From Actinomyces sp. AC-20-1 (lineage in GTDB: Bacteria; Actinomycetota; Actinomycetes; Actinomycetales; Actinomycetaceae): a stretch of 64,000 nucleotides of DNA. The notes below the pieces were generated by a model that saw nothing but the letters and a program-made list of their open reading frames with translations, did no database searches and had not been told where the DNA came from. Where the stretch lies: assembly GCF_023369555.1 (NCBI RefSeq), contig NZ_JACJVC010000007.1:80497-144496 (forward strand), read 5' to 3'. Below are positions 1-11,258 of this stretch, one piece after another. Numbering within the stretch: the first letter of the stretch is position 1; every line of letters begins with the position of its first letter. The position numbers were made by a program, and so were the translations under genes.

Positions 1-1
1 C

Positions 2-904
2 GGCGCCGGGATCGTGTGCCTGCTGGGCGTCGTGGACGACCTGTGGGACCTGGACTGGATGACCAAGCTCGCCGGGCAGGTCCTGGCCGCCGGCGTCATG
101 GCCTGGCAGGGCGTCCAGCTCATCACCTTCCCCATCGGCGGGCTCACCATCGGCTCCTCGCGGCTGTCCCTCGTCTCCACCGTCCTCGTTGTGGTCGTGG
201 CGATGAACGCCGTCAACTTCGTCGACGGGCTCGACGGGCTCGCCGCCGGCATCATCGGCATCGGCGCGGTCGCCTTCTTCGCCTACGTGTACGTGCTCAC
301 CCGCACCACCTCGCCGGAGTCCTACACCTCGCTGGCCGCCACCGTCGTCGCCGCCCTCATCGGCGTCTGCCTGGGCTTCCTGCCGCACAACTTCCATCCG
401 GCGACGATCTTCATGGGCGACTCCGGCTCCATGCAGCTCGGGCTCGTCTCCGCCGCCGGGACCATCATCGTCACCGGCCAGGTCGACCCCGCCACCTTCG
501 AGGGCACCACCGCCGTGCCCGTCTTCCTGCCCGTGCTGCTGCCCCTGGCCGTCCTCCTGCTGCCCCTGACCGACATGGTCATGGCCGTCGTGCGACGCAC
601 CCGCGCCGGGCACAGCCCCTTCCACCCCGACCGCATGCACATGCACCACCGCCTGCTGGCCGCCGGCCACTCCCACCGCCGGGCCGTGCTCGTCATGTAC
701 GTGTGGGCCGCGGCCGTGTCCTTCCCCGCGGCGGCCCTGGCCTTCCTGCCCTGGCGGCAGGTCGCCGTCGGCGCCGTCGTGGCCGCCTTCGCCGCCCTGC
801 TGGTCACCGCCGACCTCATGCCCGGGGTGCGCCACGTCCTGCGCGGCGGCCGCGGCCCCGGCAGGCACGCCGCCCCTGCCCGCAGCGACCAGGAGGAGCC
901 GTGA
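2..904 (+). CDS. wecA: Undecaprenyl-phosphate N-acetylhexosamine-1-phosphate transferase, WecA/TagO type (5' partial)
   Basis: Integral membrane enzyme of the MraY/WecA family. It transfers a GlcNAc-1-phosphate type group to the polyprenyl phosphate carrier and so starts a cell-wall glycopolymer. The frame is open to base 2, so the N-terminus (roughly 70-100 residues by family length) lies outside the window; an internal GTG at 14 is not a credible start. Visible signatures are the Asp-rich VDDLWDLD, NFVDGLDGLAAG, FMGDSGSMQLG, and a His-rich HMHHRLLAAGHSHR near the C-terminus that is typical of the WecA/TagO branch rather than MraY. Several hydrophobic helices separate them. The stop overlaps the next GTG (GTGA), as is usual for rfe/wecA placed before the ATP synthase operon in actinobacteria. 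The exact sugar substrate is not determined. Confidence 0.88.
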   Translation, partial: GAGIVCLLGVVDDLWDLDWMTKLAGQVLAAGVMAWQGVQLITFPIGGLTIGSSRLSLVSTVLVVVVAMNAVNFVDGLDGLAAGIIGIGAVAFFAYVYVLTRTTSPESYTSLAATVVAALIGVCLGFLPHNFHPATIFMGDSGSMQLGLVSAAGTIIVTGQVDPATFEGTTAVPVFLPVLLPLAVLLLPLTDMVMAVVRRTRAGHSPFHPDRMHMHHRLLAAGHSHRRAVLVMYVWAAAVSFPAAALAFLPWRQVAVGAVVAAFAALLVTADLMPGVRHVLRGGRGPGRHAAPARSDQEEP

Positions 905-1344
905 GCCGGGCCCCGCGTCCCGCCACCGAGACCCACGGACGGGTCTTCCGCACCGCCGCCCGGCGCGTGGGCATCGTGGGGGCCGTCCTCGTCGCCCTCA
1001 GCCTGGCCGCCGGGGCCCTGAGCGGGGGGCCGGCCTGGTCCGGCGCCCTCTGGGGCGCCGGGGCCGGGGCCGCCCTGACCGCCATCACCGTCCTCGCCCT
1101 GTGGTTCCCGTGGGAGCGCCACCCCCTGCTCGCCTCCAGCGGCGTCATGCTCTCCTTCGCGGGCAAGGTCGCCGTCATGGTCGTGGTCGTGCTCCTGCTC
1201 GGGCCCCACCGCGAGTCCATCGACCCGGTGTGGTTCTTCGTGCCCCTGGCGGCCGTCCTGCTCACCGTCACCGGTGTCGAGATCGTCACACTGGCGGCCG
1301 GCCGGACCCTCACCGTCGAGCCCGTCGCCCGCCCGGAGGACTGA
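901..1344 (+). CDS. atpI: AtpI-like small membrane protein preceding ATP synthase
   Basis: A 147-residue protein with four predicted hydrophobic segments. By position and topology it is the actinobacterial equivalent of AtpI, which is thought to assist assembly of the c-ring or Mg2+ supply to the ATP synthase. The N-terminal ~25 residues are basic and polar, then helices follow around residues 25-45, 48-65, 75-95 and 105-130, ending in an acidic tail. The GTG start at 901 overlaps the upstream stop by 4 nt, so it is translationally coupled to the wecA-like gene. The atpB start lies about 180 bp downstream. Assignment rests on context and topology; the sequence itself is poorly conserved. Confidence 0.65.
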   Translation: MSRAPRPATETHGRVFRTAARRVGIVGAVLVALSLAAGALSGGPAWSGALWGAGAGAALTAITVLALWFPWERHPLLASSGVMLSFAGKVAVMVVVVLLLGPHRESIDPVWFFVPLAAVLLTVTGVEIVTLAAGRTLTVEPVARPED

Positions 1345-1462
1345 GGCTGCGCCCGCAGGAGCGGGAAGGGGCCCCTCGGGGCCCGCGCCGCCCCCACGGG
1401 GGCGCTCCCGGAGGGGCGGGCGCGGCGCCCGGCCCCGCTCCGCAGGGACCTGCGACCTGGGC

Positions 1463-1503
1463 TATGGTTGGCCGCGGCGCCGTCCCCAGGAGGCGACGGC
1501 GCC
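1463..1503 (+). promoter_or_regulatory. Putative ATP synthase promoter and 5'-leader hairpin
   Basis: TATGGT at 1463-1468 is a plausible -10 element, which would put transcription start near 1475. Immediately after it, GGCGCCGTC (1476-1484) can pair with GACGGCGCC (1495-1503), giving a 9-bp stem with a 10-nt loop at the very 5' end of the mRNA. The atpB ribosome binding site AAGGAGG (1511-1517) follows. The hairpin could protect the transcript end; this is inference. Confidence 0.4.
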
Positions 1504-1521
1504 CATCAACAAGGAGGTCTG

Positions 1522-2358
1522 GTGATCACGAGCGCGAGCCTCGCAGCGAGCCTGACGGCGGCCGTCGGCGCCCGCCTGCCGATGTCCGACGCCGGTGGCT
1601 TCACACCGCCGTCGATCGACGACTTCTACCCCGAGCCCTTCGCCTTCCTCGGCACCCCCCTTGAGATGAACCGGGTCATGATGGTCCGCATGCTCATGGC
1701 GGTGGCCCTCGTGCTCGTCTTCGGCATCGGCGCCTCGCGCGCCCGGCTCGTGCCCGGCCGCCTCCAGAACATCCTCGAGATGCTTATCGGCTTCGTGCGC
1801 GTCAACATCGCCGAGGAGATCCTCGGCAAGAAGCACGGCACCCAGTACGCCCCCGTGCTCACCACGATGTTCCTGGGGATCCTCTTCCTCAACATCTCCG
1901 GTGTCATCCCCGGCCTCCAGATCGCCTCCACCGGCGTCGTCGGCATGCCCCTGGTCTTCGCCCTCGTGTCCTACGTCGTCTTCATCTACGCGGGCATCCG
2001 GGCCAACGGCGTCGGCAGGTTCCTCAAGGGCACGGTCCTGCCCTCCGGCGTGCCCGGCTTCCTCGCCCCCCTCATCATCCCCATCGAGTTCCTCTCCAAC
2101 CTCGTGCTGCGCCCGCTCACGCTCACCATCCGACTCATGGCCAACATGATCTCCGGGCACCTGCTGCTGAGCCTGTGCTTCATCGGCACGAACTTCCTGT
2201 TCGTCTACGCCTCCGCCGAGCTCAAGGCCGTCGGGGTCGTCACCCTGGCGGCCGGCATCGCCTTCATCCTGCTGGAGTCCTTCATCGCCGCCCTGCAGGC
2301 CTACATCTTCACCCTGCTCACCGCCGTCTACATCGAGTCCTCCGTCCACGTCCACTGA
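1522..2358 (+). CDS. atpB: F0F1 ATP synthase subunit a
   Basis: Subunit a forms the two proton half-channels of F0 beside the c-ring. The GTG at 1522 is chosen because a strong AAGGAGG lies just upstream (1511-1517); a more upstream in-frame start at 1468 would give an 18-residue extension that is Ala/Gly/Gln-rich and unlike the family. The product is 278 residues with about five or six membrane helices. The stator arginine is in TIRLMANM (Arg at about residue 204), followed by the family-typical ISGHLLL. The last helix and tail (LLTAVYIESSVHVH) are typical of actinobacterial AtpB. It is the first core gene of the atp operon. Confidence 0.95.
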   Translation: MITSASLAASLTAAVGARLPMSDAGGFTPPSIDDFYPEPFAFLGTPLEMNRVMMVRMLMAVALVLVFGIGASRARLVPGRLQNILEMLIGFVRVNIAEEILGKKHGTQYAPVLTTMFLGILFLNISGVIPGLQIASTGVVGMPLVFALVSYVVFIYAGIRANGVGRFLKGTVLPSGVPGFLAPLIIPIEFLSNLVLRPLTLTIRLMANMISGHLLLSLCFIGTNFLFVYASAELKAVGVVTLAAGIAFILLESFIAALQAYIFTLLTAVYIESSVHVH

Positions 2359-2451
2359 CCGGCGCGAGACCCACCGCCCGCCCGGCACCCCGCCGGCACC
2401 CGACCACCACGACCCTCCCGCCCTCAGGCGCCACCACCACAAGGAGACACC

Positions 2452-2661
2452 ATGAACATCACCGGCTCGATCACCGTCATCGGCTACGCCCTCGCCACCC
2501 TCGGCCCCGCCCTGGGCATCGGCATGGTCGTGTCCAAGACCCAGGAGGGCACCGCCCGCCAGCCCGAGGTCGCCGGCGCCCTGCGCACCAACATGTTCAT
2601 CGGCGCCGCCCTCATCGAGGCCCTCGGCCTGCTCGGCTTCGCCGCCGGCTTCGTCTTCTGA
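2452..2661 (+). CDS. atpE: F0F1 ATP synthase subunit c
   Basis: A 69-residue hairpin proteolipid that forms the rotating c-ring. Two membrane helices flank the polar loop containing RQPE (residues 36-39), which contacts gamma and epsilon. The ion-binding carboxylate is Glu56 in helix 2 (AALIEALG). Helix 1 has Pro19 in ATLGPALG and lacks the Gln typical of sodium-binding c-subunits, and Glu56 is followed by Ala, so proton coupling is expected. AAGGAGACACC precedes the ATG. It lies 93 bp after atpB and 14 nt before atpF. Confidence 0.96.
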   Translation: MNITGSITVIGYALATLGPALGIGMVVSKTQEGTARQPEVAGALRTNMFIGAALIEALGLLGFAAGFVF

Positions 2662-2675
2662 CCGAAGGCCCCGCC

Positions 2676-3275
2676 GTGACCATCGCTACCGCGGGCCCCG
2701 TGCTCGCCACCGTGCTCCCGGCGAGCGGTGCACCCGAGGGCATCGGCCTGTTCATCCCCCACCTGCCGGACCTCATCTGGGGAACGGTCGCCTTCGCGCT
2801 CATCGCCGTCGTGCTCATCAGGTACGCCCTGCCCCGCTTCAACGCGGTGCTCGACGAGCGCACCCGGACCATCGAGGAGGGCCTGGCCCTCACTGAGAAG
2901 GCCAAGGGGGACCAGAAGGACGCCGAGCTCAAGGCCGCCCGCATCGTCGAGGAGGCCCGCCGCGAGGCCGCCTCCCTGCGCGAGAGCGCCCAGGCAGAGG
3001 CCAAGGAGATCGTCACCGCCGCACGCACCGAGGCCCAGGGCGAGGCCGCCCGCGTCCTCGAGGCCGCCCGGCGCCAGGTCCAGGCCGACAGGCAGGCGGC
3101 CCAGATGAGCCTGCGCACCGACGTCGGCCTGCTCGCCTCGACCCTCGCCGAGAAGATCGTCGGGGAGCAGCTGACGGACACCGCGCTGTCCGCCCGCGTC
3201 ATCGACCGCTTCCTCGACGAGCTCGACGCCCAGACCACCACGGTGGCCGCCGGCGCTGCGGGGGAGCCCCGGTGA
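2676..3275 (+). CDS. atpF: F0F1 ATP synthase subunit b
   Basis: Peripheral-stalk subunit of 199 residues: one N-terminal membrane helix (about residues 35-55, FIPHLPDLIWGTVAFALI...), then a long charged right-handed coiled-coil helix rich in Ala, Glu, Lys and Arg that reaches up the F1 head. The GTG at 2676 is the start that gives the normal family length; open frame further upstream is Arg/His-rich out-of-context sequence overlapping atpE. The stop overlaps the atpH GTG by 4 nt, so b and delta are translationally coupled. Confidence 0.92.
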   Translation: MTIATAGPVLATVLPASGAPEGIGLFIPHLPDLIWGTVAFALIAVVLIRYALPRFNAVLDERTRTIEEGLALTEKAKGDQKDAELKAARIVEEARREAASLRESAQAEAKEIVTAARTEAQGEAARVLEAARRQVQADRQAAQMSLRTDVGLLASTLAEKIVGEQLTDTALSARVIDRFLDELDAQTTTVAAGAAGEPR

Positions 3276-4087
3276 ACACCGGTACCGCCGCCTCCCGGGC
3301 CGCCGCGAGCCAGGCGTGGACCCCCGTCCTGCTCGCCGCCGGCGCGCAGGGGCTCGAGCTCGGTGAGCAGATCCTCCAGGTCGCCCACCAGGTCGCGGTC
3401 CGCTCCCTGCGCGGACCGCTCACCGACCCCGCCCGCACCGCCGACGACAAGGCGGCCCTCGCCGCGCGGCTGCTCACCGGCAGGGTGGACGAGCGCGTCG
3501 TCGCCCTGCTCCAGGCGCTCGTGCGCGGACGCTGGTCCAAGCCGGTCGACCTCGTCAGCGCCCTGCACGACCTCGGCATCGAGGCCGTCCTGTCCGGCGC
3601 CCGCACCGGCGGCACCATCAGCGCCGTCGAGCAGGAGCTCTTCGACGTCGCCGAGGTCCTGGGCCGGGACCGCGAGCTGCGCAGCGCCCTCGGGCCCTCG
3701 CGCCGCACCGAGACCGAGGCGCGCGTGCGCCTGGCCCACCGGGTCTTCGGCCCCCACCTGAGCGCCTCGGCCCTGAGCCTGCTCACCTGGTGCGTGCGCC
3801 ACCACGCCGAGGGGGGCGTGCCCGCCAACCTGCGCCGCGTCACCGAGCTCGCCGCTGCCATGCAGCAGCGGGTCATCGCCGACGTCGTCACCGCGGTGCC
3901 CATGACCGCCGCCCAGGAGGAGCGCCTGCGCGCCCTGCTGGCCCGCCGTGCGGGCAGCGAGGTCGAGCTCAACACCCTCGTCGACCCCCAGGTCGTCGGT
4001 GGGGTCAAGGTCACCGTCCGTGACACCGTCATCGACTCCACCGTGCGCTCCACCGTCCTGGGACTGCGCAGCGCCCTGGTGGGCTGA
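3272..4087 (+). CDS. atpH: F0F1 ATP synthase subunit delta
   Basis: OSCP/delta subunit of 271 residues, joining the peripheral stalk to the top of the F1 hexamer. It is longer than the ~175-residue proteobacterial form, as in other actinobacteria, where an N-terminal extension precedes the OSCP helical bundle. The C-terminal signature [19 protein letters not shown] is clear and matches the membrane-proximal beta domain. It starts with GTG overlapping the atpF stop, and is followed by a 74-bp gap that contains the atpA ribosome binding site. Confidence 0.93.
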   Translation: MNTGTAASRAAASQAWTPVLLAAGAQGLELGEQILQVAHQVAVRSLRGPLTDPARTADDKAALAARLLTGRVDERVVALLQALVRGRWSKPVDLVSALHDLGIEAVLSGARTGGTISAVEQELFDVAEVLGRDRELRSALGPSRRTETEARVRLAHRVFGPHLSASALSLLTWCVRHHAEGGVPANLRRVTELAAAMQQRVIADVVTAVPMTAAQEERLRALLARRAGSEVELNTLVDPQVVGGVKVTVRDTVIDSTVRSTVLGLRSALVG

Positions 4088-4161
4088 GCCCACCGCACCC
4101 CACAGACACCCGCCGGGCCGCACCCGCCGACCGGCACACACGAACCACAAGGAGACGACAG

Positions 4162-5793
4162 ATGGCAGAGCTGACCATCAGGCCGGAGGAGATCCGCTCC
4201 GCGCTCGACGAGTTCGTCGAGTCCTACACGCCCGCCGAGGTCGCCGCCGAGGAGGTCGGGCACGTCGTCTTCACCGCCGACGGCATCGCCCACGTCGAGG
4301 GCCTGCCCGGCGTCATGGCCAACGAGCTGCTCACCTTCGAGGACGGCACCGCCGGACTGGCCATGAACCTCGACGAGCGCCAGATCGGCGTCGTCATCCT
4401 CGGTGACTTCACCGGCATCGACGAGGGCCAGACCGTGCGCCGTACCGGCGAGGTCCTGTCCGTGCCCGTCGGCGACGGCTACCTCGGGCGCGTCGTCGAC
4501 CCGCTGGGCCGCCCCATCGACGGCCTGGGCGAGATCGCCTCCGAGGGCCGCCGCGCCCTCGAGCTCCAGGCCCCCGGCGTCATGGCCCGCAAGTCCGTCC
4601 ACGAGCCGCTGCAGACGGGCCTCAAGGCCATCGACTCGATGATCCCGGTCGGCCGCGGCCAGCGCCAGCTCATCATCGGTGACCGCAAGACCGGCAAGAC
4701 CGCCATCGCCCTGGACACCATCCTCAACCAGAAGGCCGCCTGGGACACCGGCGACCCGGCCCAGCAGGTGCGCTGCATCTACGTCGCCACCGGCCAGAAG
4801 GGCTCGACCATCGCCTCGGTGCGCGCCACCCTCGAGGAGCGCGGCGCCCTGGAGTACACGACGATCATCGCCTCCCCGGCCTCCGACCCCGCCGGCTTCA
4901 AGTACCTGTCGCCGTACACCGGCTCCGCCATCGGCCAGCACTGGATGTACGCCGGCAAGCACGTCCTCATCGTCTTCGACGACCTGTCCAAGCAGGCCGA
5001 GGCCTACCGCGCCGTCTCCCTGCTCCTGCGCCGTCCGCCGGGCCGCGAGGCCTACCCGGGTGACGTCTTCTACCTGCACTCGCGCCTGCTGGAGCGCTGC
5101 GCCAAGCTCTCCGACGAGCTCGGCGCCGGCTCGATGACCGGCCTGCCGATCATCGAGACGAAGGCCAACGACGTCTCGGCATACATCCCGACCAACGTCA
5201 TCTCCATCACCGACGGCCAGATCTTCCTGCAGTCGGACCTGTTCAACTCCAACCAGCGTCCCGCCGTCGACGTCGGCGTCTCCGTCTCGCGAGTCGGAGG
5301 CTCCGCCCAGATCAAGGCGATGAAGAAGGTCGCCGGCACGCTCAAGATCACGCTCGCGCAGTACCGCTCGATGCAGGCCTTCGCGATGTTCGCCTCCGAC
5401 CTGGACGCCGCCACCCGCCAGCAGCTCACCCGCGGTGAGCGCCTCATGGAGCTGCTCAAGCAGCCCCAGTTCACGCCCTACCCCGTCGAGGAGCAGGTCG
5501 TCAGCGTCTGGACCGGCACCAACGGCTACCTCGACGACCTCGAGGTAGCCGAGGTCCTGCCCTTCGAGGAGTCCCTCCTGGGCTACCTGCGCCGCAGCTC
5601 CACCGTGCTCGCCACCATCCGTGAGACCGGACAGCTCACCGAGGAGACCGAGGAGCGCCTGCGCGCCGACGTCGAGGCCTTCCGCGCGTCCTACGCGGCC
5701 GGCGGCCGCCTGCTCCCGGGCGAGGTCTCCCTCGAGGAGGACGAGGCCCCCGCTGAGCGCACGGCCGAGCGGATCGTCCGCAAGAGGGGCTGA
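4162..5793 (+). CDS. atpA: F0F1 ATP synthase subunit alpha
   Basis: Non-catalytic nucleotide-binding subunit of 543 residues. An N-terminal beta-barrel (about 1-95) is followed by the RecA-like domain with Walker A GDRKTGKT at 173-180, and the [18 protein letters not shown] and [15 protein letters not shown] segments. The C-terminal helical domain follows ([16 protein letters not shown]). The acidic C-terminal tail ends in [25 protein letters not shown] sits before the ATG. One base separates its stop from the atpG GTG. Confidence 0.98.
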   Translation: MAELTIRPEEIRSALDEFVESYTPAEVAAEEVGHVVFTADGIAHVEGLPGVMANELLTFEDGTAGLAMNLDERQIGVVILGDFTGIDEGQTVRRTGEVLSVPVGDGYLGRVVDPLGRPIDGLGEIASEGRRALELQAPGVMARKSVHEPLQTGLKAIDSMIPVGRGQRQLIIGDRKTGKTAIALDTILNQKAAWDTGDPAQQVRCIYVATGQKGSTIASVRATLEERGALEYTTIIASPASDPAGFKYLSPYTGSAIGQHWMYAGKHVLIVFDDLSKQAEAYRAVSLLLRRPPGREAYPGDVFYLHSRLLERCAKLSDELGAGSMTGLPIIETKANDVSAYIPTNVISITDGQIFLQSDLFNSNQRPAVDVGVSVSRVGGSAQIKAMKKVAGTLKITLAQYRSMQAFAMFASDLDAATRQQLTRGERLMELLKQPQFTPYPVEEQVVSVWTGTNGYLDDLEVAEVLPFEESLLGYLRRSSTVLATIRETGQLTEETEERLRADVEAFRASYAAGGRLLPGEVSLEEDEAPAERTAERIVRKRG

Positions 5794-8241
<2,448 letters not shown>

Positions 8242-8258
8242 GCACGGGTGGCACGCAG

Positions 8259-8603
8259 ATGAGCTCCTCCCGCACGCTCGTAGTCGAGGTCGTCTCCCGG
8301 CGCGGCGGCACCGCCTTCGCCGGCCGGGCCGCCAGCGTCTCGGTGCCGCTGGACGACGGCGAGCTGGGCGTCCTGCCCGGGCGCCAGCCGATCCTCGCCC
8401 TCCTGGGGCGCGGCGCCGTGCGCGTGACGCTGGCCGACGGCACCACCGAGCGCATCGAGGTCGCCGGCGGCTTCTGCTCGGTGGACCACGACGTCGTCAC
8501 CGTCGCCGCGGACCGCACCGGGGACGAGATCACCGGCACCGCCGCCGACTTCGACCTCATGGCCGAGCACGTGGTGGACACCGCCTCCGAGGACCTGGAC
8601 TGA
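8259..8603 (+). CDS. atpC: F0F1 ATP synthase subunit epsilon
   Basis: A 114-residue central-stalk subunit. The first ~88 residues form the beta-sandwich that binds gamma and the c-ring (SVPLDDGELGVLPGRQPILALL). The C-terminal helical regulatory part is short: about 25 residues (EITGTAADFDLMAEHVVDTASEDLD) rather than the two ~20-residue helices of the E. coli protein, so epsilon-type ATPase inhibition is probably reduced, as reported for other short actinobacterial epsilons. It ends 1 nt before the DUF2550 gene. Confidence 0.93.
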   Translation: MSSSRTLVVEVVSRRGGTAFAGRAASVSVPLDDGELGVLPGRQPILALLGRGAVRVTLADGTTERIEVAGGFCSVDHDVVTVAADRTGDEITGTAADFDLMAEHVVDTASEDLD

Positions 8604-8604
8604 C

Positions 8605-9009
8605 ATGGCGACGGCCGGGTGGTGCGCGCTGGGGCTGGTCGCCCTCGTGCTGCTGCTCGCCGTCGCCTTCCTCCTGAGGATCCGGGTCCTGGCCTCCAGC
8701 GTGGGCTCCTTCGAGTGCGCGCTGCGCCCGGCGGGGACCGCCCGGCTCATGAGCGGGGTCGCCGCCTTCGGGGACGAGGCCATCACCTGGCACCGGCTTG
8801 TGTCCCTCAGCCCCTGGCCGCGCTACCGCATGGCCCGAGAGGTCTTCGAGATCAACGAGTCCCACCCGCGGGGCGCGGACGGGCGGGTCATCGACGTCAG
8901 CTGCACGGTCGGCGGCCAGAGGCTCGAGCTGGCGATGCTCGAGGACTCCCACTCGGCGCTCGTGGCCTGGCTCGAGTCCGCCGCTCCCAGCCAGCCGCGG
9001 CTGTTCTGA
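8605..9009 (+). CDS. DUF2550 family membrane-anchored protein
   Basis: A 134-residue actinobacterial protein that follows atpC in many actinobacteria. There is one N-terminal membrane helix (about residues 5-27, CALGLVALVLLLAVAFLLRI), then a soluble PH-like region with the family-typical SSVGSFECALRP, YRMAREVFEINES and AMLEDSHSALVAWLE. Its function is unknown; its position as last gene of the atp operon (1-nt spacing) suggests coexpression, not necessarily a role in the enzyme. Confidence 0.8.
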   Translation: MATAGWCALGLVALVLLLAVAFLLRIRVLASSVGSFECALRPAGTARLMSGVAAFGDEAITWHRLVSLSPWPRYRMAREVFEINESHPRGADGRVIDVSCTVGGQRLELAMLEDSHSALVAWLESAAPSQPRLF

Positions 9010-9091
9010 GCGCGGTCCGCCGGGAGAACGAGGCGGGCCGGGTGGGTCGGGACCCGTGCCCGGGGCGTCCGGGGGCCGGCCCGGCAGCCGG

Positions 9092-9097
9092 TAGGCT
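9092..9097 (+). promoter_or_regulatory. -10 element of nucS (leaderless arrangement)
   Basis: TAGGCT followed by exactly 6 nt and then the GTG start at 9104. No ribosome binding site lies between, so transcription would begin at or next to the start codon. Confidence 0.6.
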
Positions 9098-9103
9098 GCG
9101 CGG

Positions 9104-9799
9104 GTGCGCGTCGTCATTGCCTCCTGCTCCGTGGACTACTCCGGCCGCCTGGACGCCCACCTGCCCCAGGCGCGCCGCCTCATCATGGTCAAGGCCGACG
9201 GCTCGGTCCTCGTCCACTCCGACGGCGGCTCCTACAAGCCGCTGAACTGGATGAGCCCGCCCGCGCGGCTGAGCGAGGTCGAGCCCGACGAGGAGGACCT
9301 CGAGGCCGGCGTCACCGCCCGCTGGGAGGTGCGGGCCGCCAAGAGCGACGACCGCCTCGTCATCCGGATCTTCGAGGTCGTCTCCGACTCCAGTGTGGAC
9401 CTCGGCGTCGACCCGGGCCTGACCAAGGACGGCGTGGAGGCCCACCTGCAGGAGCTGCTGGCGGACCAGCCCGAGGTGCTGGGAGCCGGCTGGCACACCG
9501 TGCGCCGCGAGCACCCCACGCCCATCGGGCCCGTCGACCTGCTCGTGCGCGACGCTGACGGCGGCTCCTGGGCCGTGGAGGTCAAGCGCGTGGGCGGCAT
9601 CGACGGCGTCGAGCAGCTCACCCGCTACCTCAGCATGCTCGAGCGCGACCCCCTGCTCGCCCCCGTGCGCGGGGTCTTCGCCGCCCAGACCATCAAGCCG
9701 CAGGCCCGCGTGCTCGCTGAGGACCGTGGCATCCGCTGCGTCGTGCTCGACTACGACGCCATGCGCGGCCTCGACGACCCCACGACCCGCCTCTTCTGA
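9104..9799 (+). CDS. nucS: Mismatch-specific endonuclease NucS
   Basis: NucS/EndoMS makes double-strand cuts at mismatches and replaces MutS/MutL in most actinobacteria. The 231-residue protein has the N-terminal DNA-binding/dimerization half (to about residue 115) and a C-terminal PD-(D/E)XK nuclease: Asp145 (GPVDLLVRD), Glu159 and Lys161 (AVEVKR), and Gln171 in the EQLTRYL helix. The extreme C-terminus DDPTTRLF resembles the short hydrophobic tail by which actinobacterial NucS is reported to bind the sliding clamp. No mutS or mutL is present in this window. The start is supported by the -10 spacing. Confidence 0.95.
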   Translation: MRVVIASCSVDYSGRLDAHLPQARRLIMVKADGSVLVHSDGGSYKPLNWMSPPARLSEVEPDEEDLEAGVTARWEVRAAKSDDRLVIRIFEVVSDSSVDLGVDPGLTKDGVEAHLQELLADQPEVLGAGWHTVRREHPTPIGPVDLLVRDADGGSWAVEVKRVGGIDGVEQLTRYLSMLERDPLLAPVRGVFAAQTIKPQARVLAEDRGIRCVVLDYDAMRGLDDPTTRLF

Positions 9800-9844
9800 G
9801 GCGTCGTCGCCTCCGACGCACCGACGCCACGGCAGGAGCCTCCC

Positions 9845-11164
9845 GTGCCCGCACCCTCGACCACCGCAGCCGCCTCCACCACCCCGACCGCCTCAGTCAC
9901 CGGCTCGCCGTCGGCCGCCCTGCGGGAGGTGTCCCTGCTGCGCATCGTCGCCCAGGGCCTCGTGAGCGCCACGAGCGCGCCCGACGTCGCCGAGGCGGTG
10001 CGGCGCCAGCTGGCCATCCAGGGCCAGCAGGTCTCCGCCGTCCCGCACGCCCTGCTCTCGCGCACCACGGGCACCCGGATGGCCGAGGTCGAGCGGGCCT
10101 TCGCCTCCGGCCGGCTCGTGCGCTCCTGGCCCATGCGCGGCACGGTCCACATCACCACGGCCGAGGACCACCACTGGTTGCGCGAGGCCCTCGCCCACCG
10201 CACCGACTCGTGGGCTGCGGCCTCATGGCAGCACCTGGGACTCACCCCCGCCGACGTCGACCGGGCCGGCGAGACGGCGCTCGCTCTCATCGCCGAGGAG
10301 GGACCGCTCACCCGCTCCCGGCTCATGGGGGCCTGGGGCGAGACCGGTCTGCTGGGCGCTGTCGGGGAGGCGGCATCCGCCACCAGCGCCGGGCGGCGGC
10401 GCCACCTCCTCGTGCACCTGCACCGCCTCGGCGTCCTGGTCCAGGGGCCGCGCGGCACCAACGAGCACCTCGTCGTCGACGCCCGCAGCCTGCCGGCAGC
10501 CTCGACCGGACCGGGCGGGGCGAACGGGGCCCGCCGCGGCTCCGACGGTCACCGTGCCGCCCTGGCGGAGATCGCGCGCCGCTACGCCACGAGCCACGGC
10601 CCGGTGACGGCGGCGGACCTGTCGCGCTGGACGACCCTCCCCCTGGGGGAGGCCGTGCGGGCGCTGGAGGACGCCCTCGAGATGACGAACGCTGCCGGCT
10701 ACGCGGCGGGGGAGGTGCGCGCCGCTGAGCGCGGGCTCGTGCCCCTGAGCCGTGCCCGGGTGGAGGAGGGGCCCCGCGGTGGCCTCGTCGTGACGGGGGC
10801 CGGGGGCGCGGCGGCGCCGTCGGCGCGCGAGCGCGCCACGACCCTCTACCTGCGCGCGGACCTGCCGGACCTGCTGGAGGCCTCACGGCGCCAGGCCCGC
10901 GCCACGCTCTTCCTCCCCTCCTTCGACGAGCTGCACGTGGGTTACAAGGACCGCAGCTGCCTGACGGATGAGGCGGGTGAGCGGCTCATCTGCCCGGGGG
11001 CCAACGGCATGTTCCGGCCACTGCTCGTCGACCGTGGGCGCGTGGTTGCGGTGCGGCCGGTGGGGCAGGGGCTCATCTGGGACCGGTCGGTGCGGCGCTC
11101 GGCGCGCCTGGAGACGGACGTGGAGCGGGCGGTGGGGCGCATGGAGAGGCGGCTGTCCTCCTGA
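9845..11164 (+). CDS. Winged-helix DNA glycosylase-like protein (AlkZ/YcaQ, HTH_42 family)
   Basis: A 439-residue protein of the PF06224 family, which includes AlkZ and YcaQ glycosylases that unhook interstrand crosslinks and remove alkylated bases. The N-terminal helical region holds AIQGQQ with Gln59-Gly-Gln61, matching the QxQ catalytic motif of AlkZ-like members; RSWPMRGTVHITTAEDHHWL follows, a strong family signature. Tandem winged helices occupy the middle, and the C-terminal barrel contains LFLPSFDELHVGYKDRS. GTG start with AGGAG upstream (near 9834). A low-complexity Ala/Thr-rich stretch forms the first 25 residues. It sits after nucS, another repair gene. The substrate is inferred from family only. 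Confidence 0.82.
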   Translation: MPAPSTTAAASTTPTASVTGSPSAALREVSLLRIVAQGLVSATSAPDVAEAVRRQLAIQGQQVSAVPHALLSRTTGTRMAEVERAFASGRLVRSWPMRGTVHITTAEDHHWLREALAHRTDSWAAASWQHLGLTPADVDRAGETALALIAEEGPLTRSRLMGAWGETGLLGAVGEAASATSAGRRRHLLVHLHRLGVLVQGPRGTNEHLVVDARSLPAASTGPGGANGARRGSDGHRAALAEIARRYATSHGPVTAADLSRWTTLPLGEAVRALEDALEMTNAAGYAAGEVRAAERGLVPLSRARVEEGPRGGLVVTGAGGAAAPSARERATTLYLRADLPDLLEASRRQARATLFLPSFDELHVGYKDRSCLTDEAGERLICPGANGMFRPLLVDRGRVVAVRPVGQGLIWDRSVRRSARLETDVERAVGRMERRLSS

Positions 11165-11246
11165 GGCGCCGCGTGCTCCACGCCCCTCGCGTGGGCCCTT
11201 CCCACCAGTAGGCATCAGACGTCAGACAACTCGTGGTCGGGAGGCG

Positions 11247-11252
11247 TATGCT
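11247..11252 (+). promoter_or_regulatory. -10 element of nagA (leaderless arrangement)
   Basis: TATGCT, then 6 nt (CGCCCC), then the nagA ATG at 11259. No ribosome binding site is present between them. Confidence 0.6.
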
Positions 11253-11258
11253 CGCCCC

